In this document: positions 38,499-46,736 of the stretch, piece after piece
How the letters are laid out: every line of letters begins with the position of its first letter
Numbering within the stretch: position 1 is the first letter of the stretch
DNA from: Polaribacter sp. HaHaR_3_91
Lineage (GTDB): Bacteria; Bacteroidota; Bacteroidia; Flavobacteriales; Flavobacteriaceae
NCBI RefSeq assembly: GCF_019278525.1
Contig: NZ_CP058986.1
Coordinates: 3,301,001-3,365,000, forward strand
Length of the DNA stretch: 64,000 nucleotides
Reading direction: 5' to 3'
Position numbers and translations under genes: made by a program
The notes under the pieces: model-generated
The model's input: the letters and a program-made list of their open reading frames with translations, nothing else
Database searches by the model: none
What the model was told of the DNA's origin: nothing

Positions 38499-41333
38499 AT
38501 GAAAAAAATATTACTTGTATTCTTAGCAACAACTTCCTTTTTAAGTTGTAAGCAATCATCCGAAGAAAAAACACCAGAACTGAGTATCAATTATAAAAAA
38601 ATTGAATTAGAAAATGGCTTAGATGTTGTTTTTCATGTAGACAAATCAGACCCAGTTGTGGCTGTAGAACTAATGGTACATGTTGGTTCTGCAAGAGAAG
38701 TGGAAGGTAGAACTGGTTTTGCACATTTATTTGAACATTTACTATTCTTAGAATCAGAAAATTTAGGAAAAGGTGGATTAGACAAAATGAGTGCAAGAAT
38801 TGGAGGTTCTGGTGCAAATGGATCTACATCTAGAGACCGTACAAACTACTTACAAACGGTACCAAAAGATGGTTTAGAAAAAATGATTTGGGCAGAAGCC
38901 GATAAATTAGGTTATTTTATAAACACGGTTACAGATCCTGTTTTAGCAAAAGAAAAACAAGTTGTTAAAAATGAAAAAAGACAGAGTTACGATAATAGAC
39001 CATACGGACATAACCAATATGTAATTGGTAAAAACTTATACCCAAAAGACCACCCTTATAACTGGCAAGTAATTGGTTCTTTAGAAGATTTACAAAACGC
39101 AACTTTAAATGATGTAAAAACATTTTTTAAAAAATGGTACGTACCAAACAATGCAACTTTAGTATTGTCTGGTGATATTGATATTGAACAAGCTACTAAA
39201 TGGATTCATAAATATTTTGATGAAATCCCTAAAGGAGATGAAATTCCTACACTTGAAAAAAGACCAGGAAAAGTAGACCAAATTAAGTCTTTATATTACG
39301 AAGATAATTTTGCTAGAGTTCCGCAATTAACAATGGTTTGGCCAACGGTAGAACAATACCACCCAGATTCTTATGCTTTAGATGTTTTGTCTCAATATTT
39401 AACAGACGGAAAATCGGCTCCTTTTAATCAAGTTTTAATTGACGATTTAAAGTTGACTTCTAGAACAGGTATGTTTAACAGAAATGCTGAATTAGCCGGA
39501 GAAACACAAATTTCTATTAGAGCTTTTAACAACGTAAAGCTAGACGATGTAAAAGCAGGAATTGAAAAAGCATTTGCAAAATTTGAAGCAGAAGGAATTT
39601 CAGAAAAAGATTTAAACAGAATTAAAGCCGGACAAGAAACACGTTTTTACAGTAGTTTGTCTAGCGTTTTAGGTAAAGGAACTGGTTTAGCTTCTTATAA
39701 CACCTATACAGGAAATCCTGGGTTTGTAACAAAAGATATTAAAAACACCTTATCAGTAACAACAGAAGATGTAATGCGTGTTTATAACCAATACATCAAA
39801 AACAAAAATTATGTTGCTACAAGTTTTGTTCCTAAAAACTCTGTAGAATTAGCGCTACAAGGCGCTATTTTAGCTGATGTTGTTGAAGAAAAAATTGTAA
39901 TAGGTGCAGAAGAAAAATTCGATCCTAAAATTGCAGCAACTTACGAAAAAACACCTTCTTCTTTTGACAGAAGCGTAGAACCTCCTTACGGCGAAGCTCC
40001 GTCTTTAGCAGTTCCTGAAGTATATGAAAGTAGTTTAGAAAATGGTTTAAAAATCTTTGGTATCGAAAATGACGAAGTGCCTTTAGTACAATTCAACATT
40101 ACAATTGATGGTGGCCAATTATTAGAATCTATGGATAAATTAGGTGTAGCTAACTTAACTGCAGATTTATTAAATAAAGGAACCAAAAACAAAAGTGTAA
40201 AAGAATTAGAAGAAGCTATTCAAGAATTAGGCGCTTCTATTTATGTGTATTCAGATGTTGAAAACATAACTTTAAGCGGAACAACTTTAGCTAAAAACTA
40301 TGATAAAACATTAGCTTTAGCACAAGAAATTTTATTAGAACCTAGGTTCGATGAAAATGAATTCGATTTACTAAAAAAAGCAACCATTGCTAATTTACGT
40401 CAGCAAGAAGCAAGCCCTAATTCTGTAGCAAGAAATGCTTATAACGAGTTAATTTACGGAAAAGAAAACATCCGTTCTAAAAATATTTTAGGAACAACAG
40501 CATCCGTAGAAACAATTTCTATAGAAGATTTAAAAGCTTATTACAATAATTACATTTCTCCTTCTGTAGCTAAAATGTTGGTTGTAGGTGATATTTCTAA
40601 AGAAAAAGTAATTGCTTCTTTAACAACTTTAAATACTAATTGGAAAGCTAAAGAAGTTACCATCCCAACTTATAAAACACCAGACACACCAACAAGTCCT
40701 GCTGTTTATTTTTATGATATTCCGAATGCAAAACAATCTGTTTTACAATTTGGTGCTCCAGCTTTGGCTGCAACGGATAAAGATTTTTACGCAGCTTCTG
40801 TGATGAATTATATTTTAGGTGGCGGTGGTTTTGCTTCTCGTTTAACACAAGAATTACGTGAAGGAAAAGGATATACGTACGGAGTTCGTTCTGGATTTTC
40901 TGGTACAAAAGCAAAAGGTGCTTTTACCATTTCTAGTAGTGTACGTTCTAATGTTACTTTAGAATCGGCTCAATTGGTAAAGCAAATTTTAGAAGAATAC
41001 CCAACTACTTTTTCTGACAAAGATTTAGAAACTACAAAAAGTTTCTTAATTAAAAGTAACGCAAGAGCTTTTGAAACTTCTAGAGCAAAACTAAATATGT
41101 TGTCTAATATTAGTGACTATGGCTGGAGTGCAGATTATGTAAAAGGCCAAGAAAACACGGTTAACAACATGACCAAAGAACAAATTACAGAGTTAGCTAA
41201 CAAATATGTGAGTCCTACTAAAATGATTTGGCTTGTTGTTGGTGATGCAGAAACTCAACTAGAAAGAATGAAAGAATTGGGTTATGGAGATCCAATTTTA
41301 TTGAACAAAAGAGCTGAGAAAATCAAGAATTAG
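38499..41333 (+). CDS. M16-family zinc metallopeptidase lipoprotein (two-domain)
   Basis: A 944-residue periplasmic or outer-membrane lipoprotein with the lipobox FLSC (C17). The inverted zinc motif is H76-LF-E79-H80 in GFAHLFEHLLF, and the third ligand glutamate lies in VVKNEKRQSYDN. A second M16 repeat starts near residue 500 and carries no HxxEH but retains the substrate-side GFASRLTQELREGKGYTYGVRSGF, the usual arrangement for one active and one inactive half (pitrilysin/PqqL-like). It degrades peptides or partly unfolded proteins. It is a single gene with its own terminator. Confidence 0.92.
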   Translation: MKKILLVFLATTSFLSCKQSSEEKTPELSINYKKIELENGLDVVFHVDKSDPVVAVELMVHVGSAREVEGRTGFAHLFEHLLFLESENLGKGGLDKMSARIGGSGANGSTSRDRTNYLQTVPKDGLEKMIWAEADKLGYFINTVTDPVLAKEKQVVKNEKRQSYDNRPYGHNQYVIGKNLYPKDHPYNWQVIGSLEDLQNATLNDVKTFFKKWYVPNNATLVLSGDIDIEQATKWIHKYFDEIPKGDEIPTLEKRPGKVDQIKSLYYEDNFARVPQLTMVWPTVEQYHPDSYALDVLSQYLTDGKSAPFNQVLIDDLKLTSRTGMFNRNAELAGETQISIRAFNNVKLDDVKAGIEKAFAKFEAEGISEKDLNRIKAGQETRFYSSLSSVLGKGTGLASYNTYTGNPGFVTKDIKNTLSVTTEDVMRVYNQYIKNKNYVATSFVPKNSVELALQGAILADVVEEKIVIGAEEKFDPKIAATYEKTPSSFDRSVEPPYGEAPSLAVPEVYESSLENGLKIFGIENDEVPLVQFNITIDGGQLLESMDKLGVANLTADLLNKGTKNKSVKELEEAIQELGASIYVYSDVENITLSGTTLAKNYDKTLALAQEILLEPRFDENEFDLLKKATIANLRQQEASPNSVARNAYNELIYGKENIRSKNILGTTASVETISIEDLKAYYNNYISPSVAKMLVVGDISKEKVIASLTTLNTNWKAKEVTIPTYKTPDTPTSPAVYFYDIPNAKQSVLQFGAPALAATDKDFYAASVMNYILGGGGFASRLTQELREGKGYTYGVRSGFSGTKAKGAFTISSSVRSNVTLESAQLVKQILEEYPTTFSDKDLETTKSFLIKSNARAFETSRAKLNMLSNISDYGWSADYVKGQENTVNNMTKEQITELANKYVSPTKMIWLVVGDAETQLERMKELGYGDPILLNKRAEKIKN

Positions 41334-41351
41334 ATTTAAATATTTTTATAG

Positions 41352-41391
41352 AAAAGCCCCAATTTCAAAATTGAAATTGGGGCTTTTTTTA
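41352..41391 (+). terminator. Terminator of the M16 peptidase gene
   Basis: A perfect stem of up to 17 bp (AAAAGCCCCAATTTC / GAAATTGGGGCTTTT plus inner A-T pairs) and a T run, 18 nt beyond the stop. Confidence 0.92.
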
Positions 41392-41539
41392 TGTTTTTTT
41401 ATTACAATACTTAACTTTAAAAAAATACATTAAAAACTAATTTAGTTTGTTTCTATCCTTCTAAAAAGCTAACTTCGTTAACTTCTGATATAAAACATTG
41501 AAACGATTTCATATCATTAGAGTTGGCTATAATTTAAAA

Positions 41540-42079
41540 ATGGAAAAAAACGAAGAAAATATAGTTTTGAAGTTTAAACCTAAACAAGGTTTATTATTTA
41601 GACTCTCTGATTTAATAACTATTCCTTTTACGCTTTTAATTTTAACCTTCTCTTCTATTTGGACAAAGGAAAGTTTTCAATTTAATTTAGCTTTTACATT
41701 ATTTGGAATTTTTTTCATTATTATATCTTTTACATATGCCTTTTTGAGATTTTTTATAGACAGCTACCACAGGAAAAATACTCAATATATCTTAACTCAA
41801 AATGAAATAATTATAAAATCGAAGTTATTATTTAAGAGAACAACTGAAGTAGATTTAAAATCTATTAACGGAATTGAGTTATATGAATATTCTAAAGGTT
41901 ATGGAAACATTTATTTTGGAAAAAAAGATCCTTTTGACTTTTATAATTTTAACGGCTTTCATTGGACAAACGATTTATTTGGAAGAAAATTAAGTTATAC
42001 AATTTTGGAATATGTTCCAAACTCTAAAGAAATTTACGACTTAATACGGAAACAAAAAACTATAGCCAACACCGTGTAA
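41540..42079 (+). CDS. PH-like membrane protein, possible cassette gene
   Basis: A 179-residue protein not assigned to a named family. Two hydrophobic helices (about residues 25-42 and 48-72) are followed by a C-terminal domain resembling bacterial PH-type domains (QYILTQNEIIIKSKLLFKRTTEVDLKSINGIEL). The start is the ATG at 41540 (MEKNEENIV); an earlier TTG at 41498 gives an unlikely N-terminus. Its last codons (ANTV-stop) are part of the repeat element that follows at 42065-42197. The codon and base composition is even more AT-rich than the neighbours. No partner gene is next to it. Confidence 0.7.
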   Translation: MEKNEENIVLKFKPKQGLLFRLSDLITIPFTLLILTFSSIWTKESFQFNLAFTLFGIFFIIISFTYAFLRFFIDSYHRKNTQYILTQNEIIIKSKLLFKRTTEVDLKSINGIELYEYSKGYGNIYFGKKDPFDFYNFNGFHWTNDLFGRKLSYTILEYVPNSKEIYDLIRKQKTIANTV

Positions 42080-42197
42080 AAAAAATTGCTAAATTAGTGC
42101 TTAAATAAAAGCAGTTGCATTTTTGCAAACAACAATTTTCCTGCGGAAAATAGCCGTTCACAAAAATCGCAACTTTCATTACACAACAACGTTAACG
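42065..42197. repeat. Cassette-end-like structured repeat
   Basis: Bounded by GCCAACACCGTGTA (42065-42078) and TTACACAACAACGTTAACG (42179-42197); the ends are partly complementary (GTGTA/TACAC). Inside are two hairpins, TTGCA/TGCAA (42115-42128) and ATTTTCC/GGAAAAT (42135-42151). I recall this kind of block repeatedly behind hypothetical genes in Bacteroidetes. The consensus integron attC core GTTRRRY is not clearly met. Confidence 0.5.
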
Positions 42198-42219
42198 AAA
42201 CCGAAAATTCGGCCACAAA

Positions 42220-42250
42220 AAAAACGAACTCTCATAAGTTCGTTTTTTTT
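42220..42250. terminator. Bidirectional terminator between the PH-like gene and fabD
   Basis: An 11-bp perfect stem (AAAAACGAACT / AGTTCGTTTTT) with a 6-nt loop, flanked by A residues on one side and T residues on the other. It sits between convergent genes. Confidence 0.85.
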
Positions 42251-42272
42251 ATATAAAATATTTCATTAAAAT

Positions 42273-43160
42273 CTATTCAGCCAATGCAGCGCCAGAAGCA
42301 GCAACAGATCTATCAATTTTACGCATTAAACCTTGTAACACTTTACCTGGTCCAACCTCAATAAATTCAGTTCCACCATCAGCAATCATTGCTTGCACAC
42401 ATTGCGTCCATTTTACAGGAGCCGTTAATTGAGCAATTAAGTTTTCTTTAATTTCATCCGGACTCGTAACTGCTTTGGCAACTACGTTTTGGTATACTGC
42501 ACAAGTAGGCTCGCTAAATACAGTTGCTTCAATTGCCGCTGCTAATTCTGCTCTTGCAGGCTCCATCATTGGCGAGTGAAACGCACCACCAACAGGTAGT
42601 AACAACGCTCTTCTTGCTCCTTTTTCCGTTAAAACCTCACAAGCTTTTTCTACTGCAGCAACTTCTCCAGAAATCACTAACTGTCCTGGGCAATTGTAAT
42701 TTGCAGCCACCACTACTCCATCAATTTCTGCACAAGTTTCTTCTACTAAATTGTCTTCCAATCCTAAAACTGCCGCCATGGTACTTGGTGCAGCTTCACA
42801 TGCTTTTTGCATTGCCAAAGCACGTTTAGAAACTAATTTTAAACCATCTTCAAAAGTTAAAACGCCGTTTGCTACTAAAGCAGATAATTCTCCCAAAGAG
42901 TGTCCCGCAACCATTTCTGGCTGAAAAGAATCACCTAAAACTTTCGCTAAAATTACCGAGTGTAAAAAGATTGCCGGCTGTGTAACTTTCGTTTCTTTCA
43001 ACTGTTCCGCCGTTCCTTCAAACATAATATCTGTTATCGAAAAGCCTAAAATCTTGTTTGCTTTTTCAAAGTATTCTTGCGCTAATGCAGACTTTTCGTA
43101 TAAATCCAATCCCATTCCTGTAAATTGCGCTCCTTGACCCGGAAAAATATATGCTTTCAT
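42273..43160 (-). CDS. fabD: Malonyl-CoA:ACP transacylase FabD
   Basis: Loads malonyl groups onto acyl carrier protein for fatty acid synthesis. 295 residues from the ATG at 43160 (MKAYIFPGQGAQ). The active serine is S88 in AGHSLGELS and the histidine is H195 in GGAFHSPMM; the Q of GQGAQ and an arginine near residue 113 complete the site. A longer frame opens at 43205 but would begin inside a -7 promoter element. It is a single gene, not in a fab operon. Confidence 0.96.
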   Translation of the reverse strand: MKAYIFPGQGAQFTGMGLDLYEKSALAQEYFEKANKILGFSITDIMFEGTAEQLKETKVTQPAIFLHSVILAKVLGDSFQPEMVAGHSLGELSALVANGVLTFEDGLKLVSKRALAMQKACEAAPSTMAAVLGLEDNLVEETCAEIDGVVVAANYNCPGQLVISGEVAAVEKACEVLTEKGARRALLLPVGGAFHSPMMEPARAELAAAIEATVFSEPTCAVYQNVVAKAVTSPDEIKENLIAQLTAPVKWTQCVQAMIADGGTEFIEVGPGKVLQGLMRKIDRSVAASGAALAE

Positions 43161-43202
43161 AAAATATGTGTTTTTATAACTATTTATTCTTTTAATTAGT
43201 AG

Positions 43203-43210
43203 CAAAAATA
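43203..43210 (-). promoter_or_regulatory. Putative -7 element (TATTTTTG) of fabD
   Basis: Full minus-strand match to TAnnTTTG, 42 nt before the fabD ATG. Confidence 0.5.
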
Positions 43211-43222
43211 ATCATTTTTATT

Positions 43223-43318
43223 GGAAGCTAATCCCGCTTTCCGCACTCGCTTTTTTTATTCCGAAAAAGAATAAAAAAGAGCTCAAACAATTGCTGCAAT
43301 CGGGGCTAAACTTGTTTG
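43223..43318. repeat. Dispersed structured repeat, copy 2
   Basis: Shares TCCGCACTCGCTT (43240-43252), GAGCTCAAACAATTGCT (43279-43295) and CTTGTTTG (43311-43318) with the copy at 9504-9599. Its central hairpin is TTTTTTATTC / GAATAAAAAA (43252-43278), a different sequence from copy 1 but also perfectly paired. Outer CCCG (43233-43236) and CGGG (43301-43304) can pair. Confidence 0.7.
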
Positions 43319-43426
43319 CCAACTATTTGTAATCCTAAAATAGCAAATAGCTTTATCTTTAGTAAAGTTTTCAAGAAACTCATTCAATGAGCAGATATCA
43401 AAAAAATTAAACCATTCTATATTGTA

Positions 43427-43458
43427 AAACCTCAAAGGTTTTAAAAACTTTGAGGTTT
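43427..43458. repeat. Intergenic hairpin AAACCTCAAAG / CTTTGAGGTTT
   Basis: An 11-bp perfect stem with a 10-nt loop, 160 nt before the DUF547 gene. There is no strong T tract and no gene ends here, so it looks more like a dispersed hairpin than a terminator. The remainder of 43319-43617 shows nothing else. Confidence 0.5.
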
Positions 43459-43617
43459 ATAAATTAGCTAGTTTTGTAGTTATTAATCTATAAATATTTA
43501 TATTTTTAATGTACTAAAAGAACTACTTGTAAAAATAATATCAAATAACTAAATTATCAGCTATTATTGTAATCAACTTAAAAAAATTTCGTCTATATAA
43601 TTAGAAAACAAAAAACA

Positions 43618-44328
43618 ATGAAAAAAATACTTATAGTAATCGTCACTCTTTTTGCATTATCAAAAACAAATGCGCAAACAGCAATATTTCATAATTTGTT
43701 ACAAAATAACGTAACCAAAGACGGAGTTGTAGATTACAAATCACTAAAACAAGATCCATCAGAATTAAATAGTTATATTTCTTATTTAGAAAAAACAACT
43801 CCAGATAATTCATGGTCAAAAAACAAACAAAAAGCATTTTGGATAAACGCCTATAACGCCTATACTCTTAAACTTATTTTAGACAATTATCCTTTAAAAA
43901 GTATTACAGACATCAAAAAAAATGGACTTATTGCTTGGAAAATACCGTTTGCTAAAGTTGGTGGAAAAACCTACACTTTAGATCATATAGAACATACCAT
44001 TTTAAGAAAAAAATTCTCGGACCCCAAAATACATGTTGGTGTAAATTGTGCTTCAGGTTCTTGTCCTAAATTAGGAAACAAAGCATTTACAGAAAAAAAT
44101 ATAGAAGCAGAATTAACGCATTTAATGAAAGTTTTTGTAAACGATACTTCAAGAAATAAAATTACAGAAAACAACATTCAAATATCTTCTATTTTCGATT
44201 GGTTTAAAGAAGATTTTATCAAAAAAGGTACAATTATCGATTTTTTAAATAAATATTCAGAAACTAAAATTAGCCCAAAAGCAAAAATTAGTTATCTAAA
44301 ATATGATTGGTCGTTAAACGGAAAGTAG
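43618..44328 (+). CDS. Exported DUF547 protein
   Basis: A 236-residue protein with a signal peptide (MKKILIVIVTLFALSKTNAQ, cleavage near residue 19-20). The mature part is DUF547: VDYKSLKQDPSELNSYISYL, KQKAFWINAYNAYTLKLILD and the cysteine pair in HVGVNCASGSCPKL. The biochemical function is unknown; the NAYNA/CASxSCP patterns suggest a hydrolase-like or thiol-based site. It leads a row of plus-strand genes (rhodanese, TIGR04282 glycosyltransferase, purine nucleoside phosphorylase) that I recall near arsenosugar genes in relatives. Confidence 0.85.
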   Translation: MKKILIVIVTLFALSKTNAQTAIFHNLLQNNVTKDGVVDYKSLKQDPSELNSYISYLEKTTPDNSWSKNKQKAFWINAYNAYTLKLILDNYPLKSITDIKKNGLIAWKIPFAKVGGKTYTLDHIEHTILRKKFSDPKIHVGVNCASGSCPKLGNKAFTEKNIEAELTHLMKVFVNDTSRNKITENNIQISSIFDWFKEDFIKKGTIIDFLNKYSETKISPKAKISYLKYDWSLNGK

Positions 44329-44410
44329 TATTTTTATTTTTCAAATAAACATCAAAAAAGATTATGATGTTGCACCTTAAATAGAATTTGAAAGAATCGT
44401 AAAACACAAC

Positions 44411-44434
44411 AAAGAACTTGGAAACAAGTTCTTT
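44411..44434 (+). terminator. Perfect hairpin with GAAA tetraloop between DUF547 and rhodanese genes
   Basis: A 10-bp perfect stem (AAAGAACTTG / CAAGTTCTTT) closed by GAAA (44421-44424), followed by CTCTATTC rather than a pure T run. It may be a weak terminator or a transcript stability element. Confidence 0.45.
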
Positions 44435-44506
44435 CTCTATTCTAAAAAAAATAGTTATCGAAGTTAAATTAAAATAACGTCTACCAAAGGAACAAATAAA
44501 TATATA

Positions 44507-44992
44507 ATGAAGAAATTTTTAATTCTTTTTCTACTGGTAACATCAACGCTATCTGCACAAAAGAAGTTAGATAAGTTGTTAAACAAATTCAACAAGAACA
44601 ATGTTCCTTATATTTCTGTCGATACATTAGCAACTACAAAATCTTTTCTTTTAGACGCTAGGGAGCCAAAGGAATACAATGTCAGTCATTTAAAAAATGC
44701 GATACTTGTTGGTTTTGATCATTTTAACATCAGCGAAACAGTAGATAAATTACCTAAAAATAGAGATGCAAAAATTGTGGTGTATTGTTCTGTTGGTGTC
44801 CGTTCAGAAATTATTGCACATCGAATTATAGAAAAAGGCTATACAAATGTTTACAATTTGTACGGAGGAATTTTTGAGTGGAAAAATAACGGTTTTCAAG
44901 TAATGGATACCTTAGGGGATACGACAGAAAAAGTCCACACTTACAATAAAGAATGGAGCAAATGGCTTACAAAAGGAGAAAAAGTTTATTAA
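44507..44992 (+). CDS. Exported single-domain rhodanese-like protein
   Basis: A 161-residue protein with a signal peptide ending near LSAQ (residue 18). The rhodanese domain shows LLDAREPKEYNVSHLKNAI and the active-site cysteine C94 in VVYCSVGVRSEIIAHRI, closing with YNLYGGIFEWKNNG. It should transfer or bind sulfane sulfur in the periplasm. It lies 178 nt after DUF547 and 139 nt before the glycosyltransferase, so the cluster may have several promoters. Confidence 0.88.
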   Translation: MKKFLILFLLVTSTLSAQKKLDKLLNKFNKNNVPYISVDTLATTKSFLLDAREPKEYNVSHLKNAILVGFDHFNISETVDKLPKNRDAKIVVYCSVGVRSEIIAHRIIEKGYTNVYNLYGGIFEWKNNGFQVMDTLGDTTEKVHTYNKEWSKWLTKGEKVY

Positions 44993-45131
44993 AAATTTTT
45001 TCAGTAAACAGTTCTAGTTTTCAGAGATCACTCTTGTGCTTAAAATAAAAATATATTAAAAAAAATCTTACCGCATTAAAACATAGTCTATAATCTCTAT
45101 GCTTTCCATGTGGTGAAAACTTGATACATTA

Positions 45132-45749
45132 ATGGAAAATAAAATAAATAGTAAAAATTTATTATTAATCTTTACCAGAAACCCGGAGTTAGGCAAAGCA
45201 AAAACACGTTTAGCTAAAACAGTTGGTGACGAAAAAGCTTTAGAAATCTATAAATTTTTATTAGAAAAAACACGTAATATTTCCTCTGAAGTAACATCCG
45301 ATAAAGCCGTTTATTATTCAGTAAAAATTAGAGAAAACGATATTTGGGATGCAAATAGCTATCAAAAACACCAACAAGTTGGAGAAGACTTGGGCATTAG
45401 AATGTTAAATGCTTTTAAAAATAGTTTTGATGCGGGTTATAAAAAAGTTATGATTATTGGTAGTGATTTGTATGATTTAACATCAGAAAACATAGAAGAC
45501 GCATTCAAAAAACTAGACACAAACGATGTGGTTTTAGGACCTGCAGAAGACGGCGGTTATTATCTTTTAGGTATGAATGCTTTACAAGAAAACATCTTTA
45601 AAAATAAAGACTGGGGAACGGCTTCAGTTAGAAAAGATACATTAACAGATTTACAAGATAAAGCAGTATTTTTGTTAGAGGAATTAAATGATGTTGATGT
45701 TTTTGAAGACATAGAGCATCATCCTGCATTTGTACAATTTTTACAATAA
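45132..45749 (+). CDS. TIGR04282-family glycosyltransferase (DUF2064), arsenosugar-associated type
   Basis: A 205-residue cytoplasmic protein of the GT-A-like DUF2064 family. N-terminal LLIFTRNPELGKAKTRLAKTVG is the nucleotide-binding signature, and the acidic motif VMIIGSDLYDLTSENIEDAF with VLGPAEDGGYYLLGM follows. NCBI names this group TIGR04282 after its occurrence beside ArsS-type radical SAM genes. No arsS or arsM is seen in this window, so the arsenosugar role is not shown here. Confidence 0.8.
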   Translation: MENKINSKNLLLIFTRNPELGKAKTRLAKTVGDEKALEIYKFLLEKTRNISSEVTSDKAVYYSVKIRENDIWDANSYQKHQQVGEDLGIRMLNAFKNSFDAGYKKVMIIGSDLYDLTSENIEDAFKKLDTNDVVLGPAEDGGYYLLGMNALQENIFKNKDWGTASVRKDTLTDLQDKAVFLLEELNDVDVFEDIEHHPAFVQFLQ

Positions 45750-45820
45750 CAAATTTTCTCTCAAGTTCAGTGGAGAGAGAATGTAATTTAGGTCTCGACT
45801 GCGTTAGACCAGAAAACAAG

Positions 45821-46636
45821 ATGAAAAAACAGCAATTACAAGAAACCATCGATTTTTTAAAATCAAACGGAATTACAAACCCAGAAATCGGCATTGTTTT
45901 AGGAACAGGATTAGGAAAGCTAGTTGACGAAATTTCAATAGAAAAAGAAATTTCGTATTCAGATATTCCCAATTTTCCGGTAGCAACGGTAGAGTTTCAT
46001 TCTGGTAAATTAATTTACGGAGAATTGTCTGGAAAAATGGTACTTGTAATGGCTGGACGTTTTCATTTATACGAAGGTTATAATGCTTGGGAAGTTACTT
46101 ACGGAATTAGAACGATGCACGGTTTAGGTATTAAAAACTTATTAGTTTCTAATGCCGCAGGAGCCATTAATCTTACTTATAAAAAAGGAGATTTAATGCT
46201 GATAAACGATCATATTAATTTACAAGGAAGTTCTCCTTTAGCTTTTAAAGGAGCCAATACTTTTGGAAATATTTTTGCAGATATGTTAGAACCGTATTCT
46301 AAAGAAATAAATACTAAAATTATTGCAGTTACCAAAGAGCAAGATATATTATTACACGAAGGTGTTTATACAAGTGTTTTAGGTCCTCAATTAGAAACTA
46401 GGGCAGAATATAGAATGTTGCAAATTTTAGAAACTGATGCCGTTGGTATGAGTACCGTACCAGAAGTTATTGTTGCAAAACAACTCAACCTACCTTGTGC
46501 AGCCATTTCTGTATTAACGGATGAATGTGATCCTAAAAACTTACAACCTGTAGATATTTCAGAAATTATTGCCATTGCAGGTAAAGCAGAACCTAAAATG
46601 ATTACGCTGTTTAAAGAAGTAATTAAAGTGTTATAA
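45821..46636 (+). CDS. Purine nucleoside phosphorylase
   Basis: Trimeric PNP/MTAP-type phosphorylase, 271 residues. Phosphate-binding GTGLGKLVDE near residue 24, the central SNAAGAINLTYKKGDLMLINDHINL block and EAE-type ligands in GPQLETRAEYRML, followed by VGMSTVPEVIVAKQ. Splits purine nucleosides with phosphate. The ATG at 45821 (MKKQQLQETIDFL) is chosen. The frame is open from a GTG at 45770, but that stretch contains a fragment of an intergenic repeat (GGTCTCGACTGCGTT) and is not protein-like. Together with the preceding gene it resembles part of an arsenosugar-type locus, where a PNP may act on 5'-deoxyadenosyl intermediates. Confidence 0.92.
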   Translation: MKKQQLQETIDFLKSNGITNPEIGIVLGTGLGKLVDEISIEKEISYSDIPNFPVATVEFHSGKLIYGELSGKMVLVMAGRFHLYEGYNAWEVTYGIRTMHGLGIKNLLVSNAAGAINLTYKKGDLMLINDHINLQGSSPLAFKGANTFGNIFADMLEPYSKEINTKIIAVTKEQDILLHEGVYTSVLGPQLETRAEYRMLQILETDAVGMSTVPEVIVAKQLNLPCAAISVLTDECDPKNLQPVDISEIIAIAGKAEPKMITLFKEVIKVL

Positions 46637-46642
46637 ATAAAC

Positions 46643-46672
46643 ACTTAGACATTATAAAAAAACTCCTAATTC
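46643..46672. repeat. Direct repeat copy 1 (copy of the sterol desaturase gene start)
   Basis: ACTTAGACATTAT, seven A residues and CTCCTAATTC nearly duplicate 48360-48388, which covers codons 4-13 of the sterol desaturase gene (six A residues there, then CTCCTATTCC). The upstream ATAAATAAAC also resembles ATGAACAAAT of that gene. The two copies flank the GH30 gene. Confidence 0.65.
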
Positions 46673-46703
46673 AATAATTAAAATAGAATTAGGAGTTTTT
46701 TTT
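46658..46703. terminator. Bidirectional terminator between pnp and the GH30 gene
   Basis: A 15-bp perfect stem (AAAAACTCCTAATTC / GAATTAGGAGTTTTT) with a 13-nt loop at 46673-46685 and a T run to 46703. It lies between convergent genes. Its left arm is part of direct repeat copy 1. Confidence 0.88.
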
Positions 46704-46736
46704 GATTCACTTTCAACCAACAAGCACTTTATACCA

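Noticed and set aside
38587..40914. Minus-strand open frames inside the M16 peptidase gene
   Set aside because: Antisense shadows; low-complexity Leu/His/Gln-rich translations.
42065..42197. Canonical integron attC site
   Set aside because: The ends do not meet the GTTRRRY/RYYYAAC core and no integrase or cassette array is present; kept only as a cassette-like repeat.
45770..45820. Upstream extension of the purine nucleoside phosphorylase to a GTG
   Set aside because: The stretch contains a piece of an intergenic repeat (GGTCTCGACTGCGTT) and is not conserved protein sequence.
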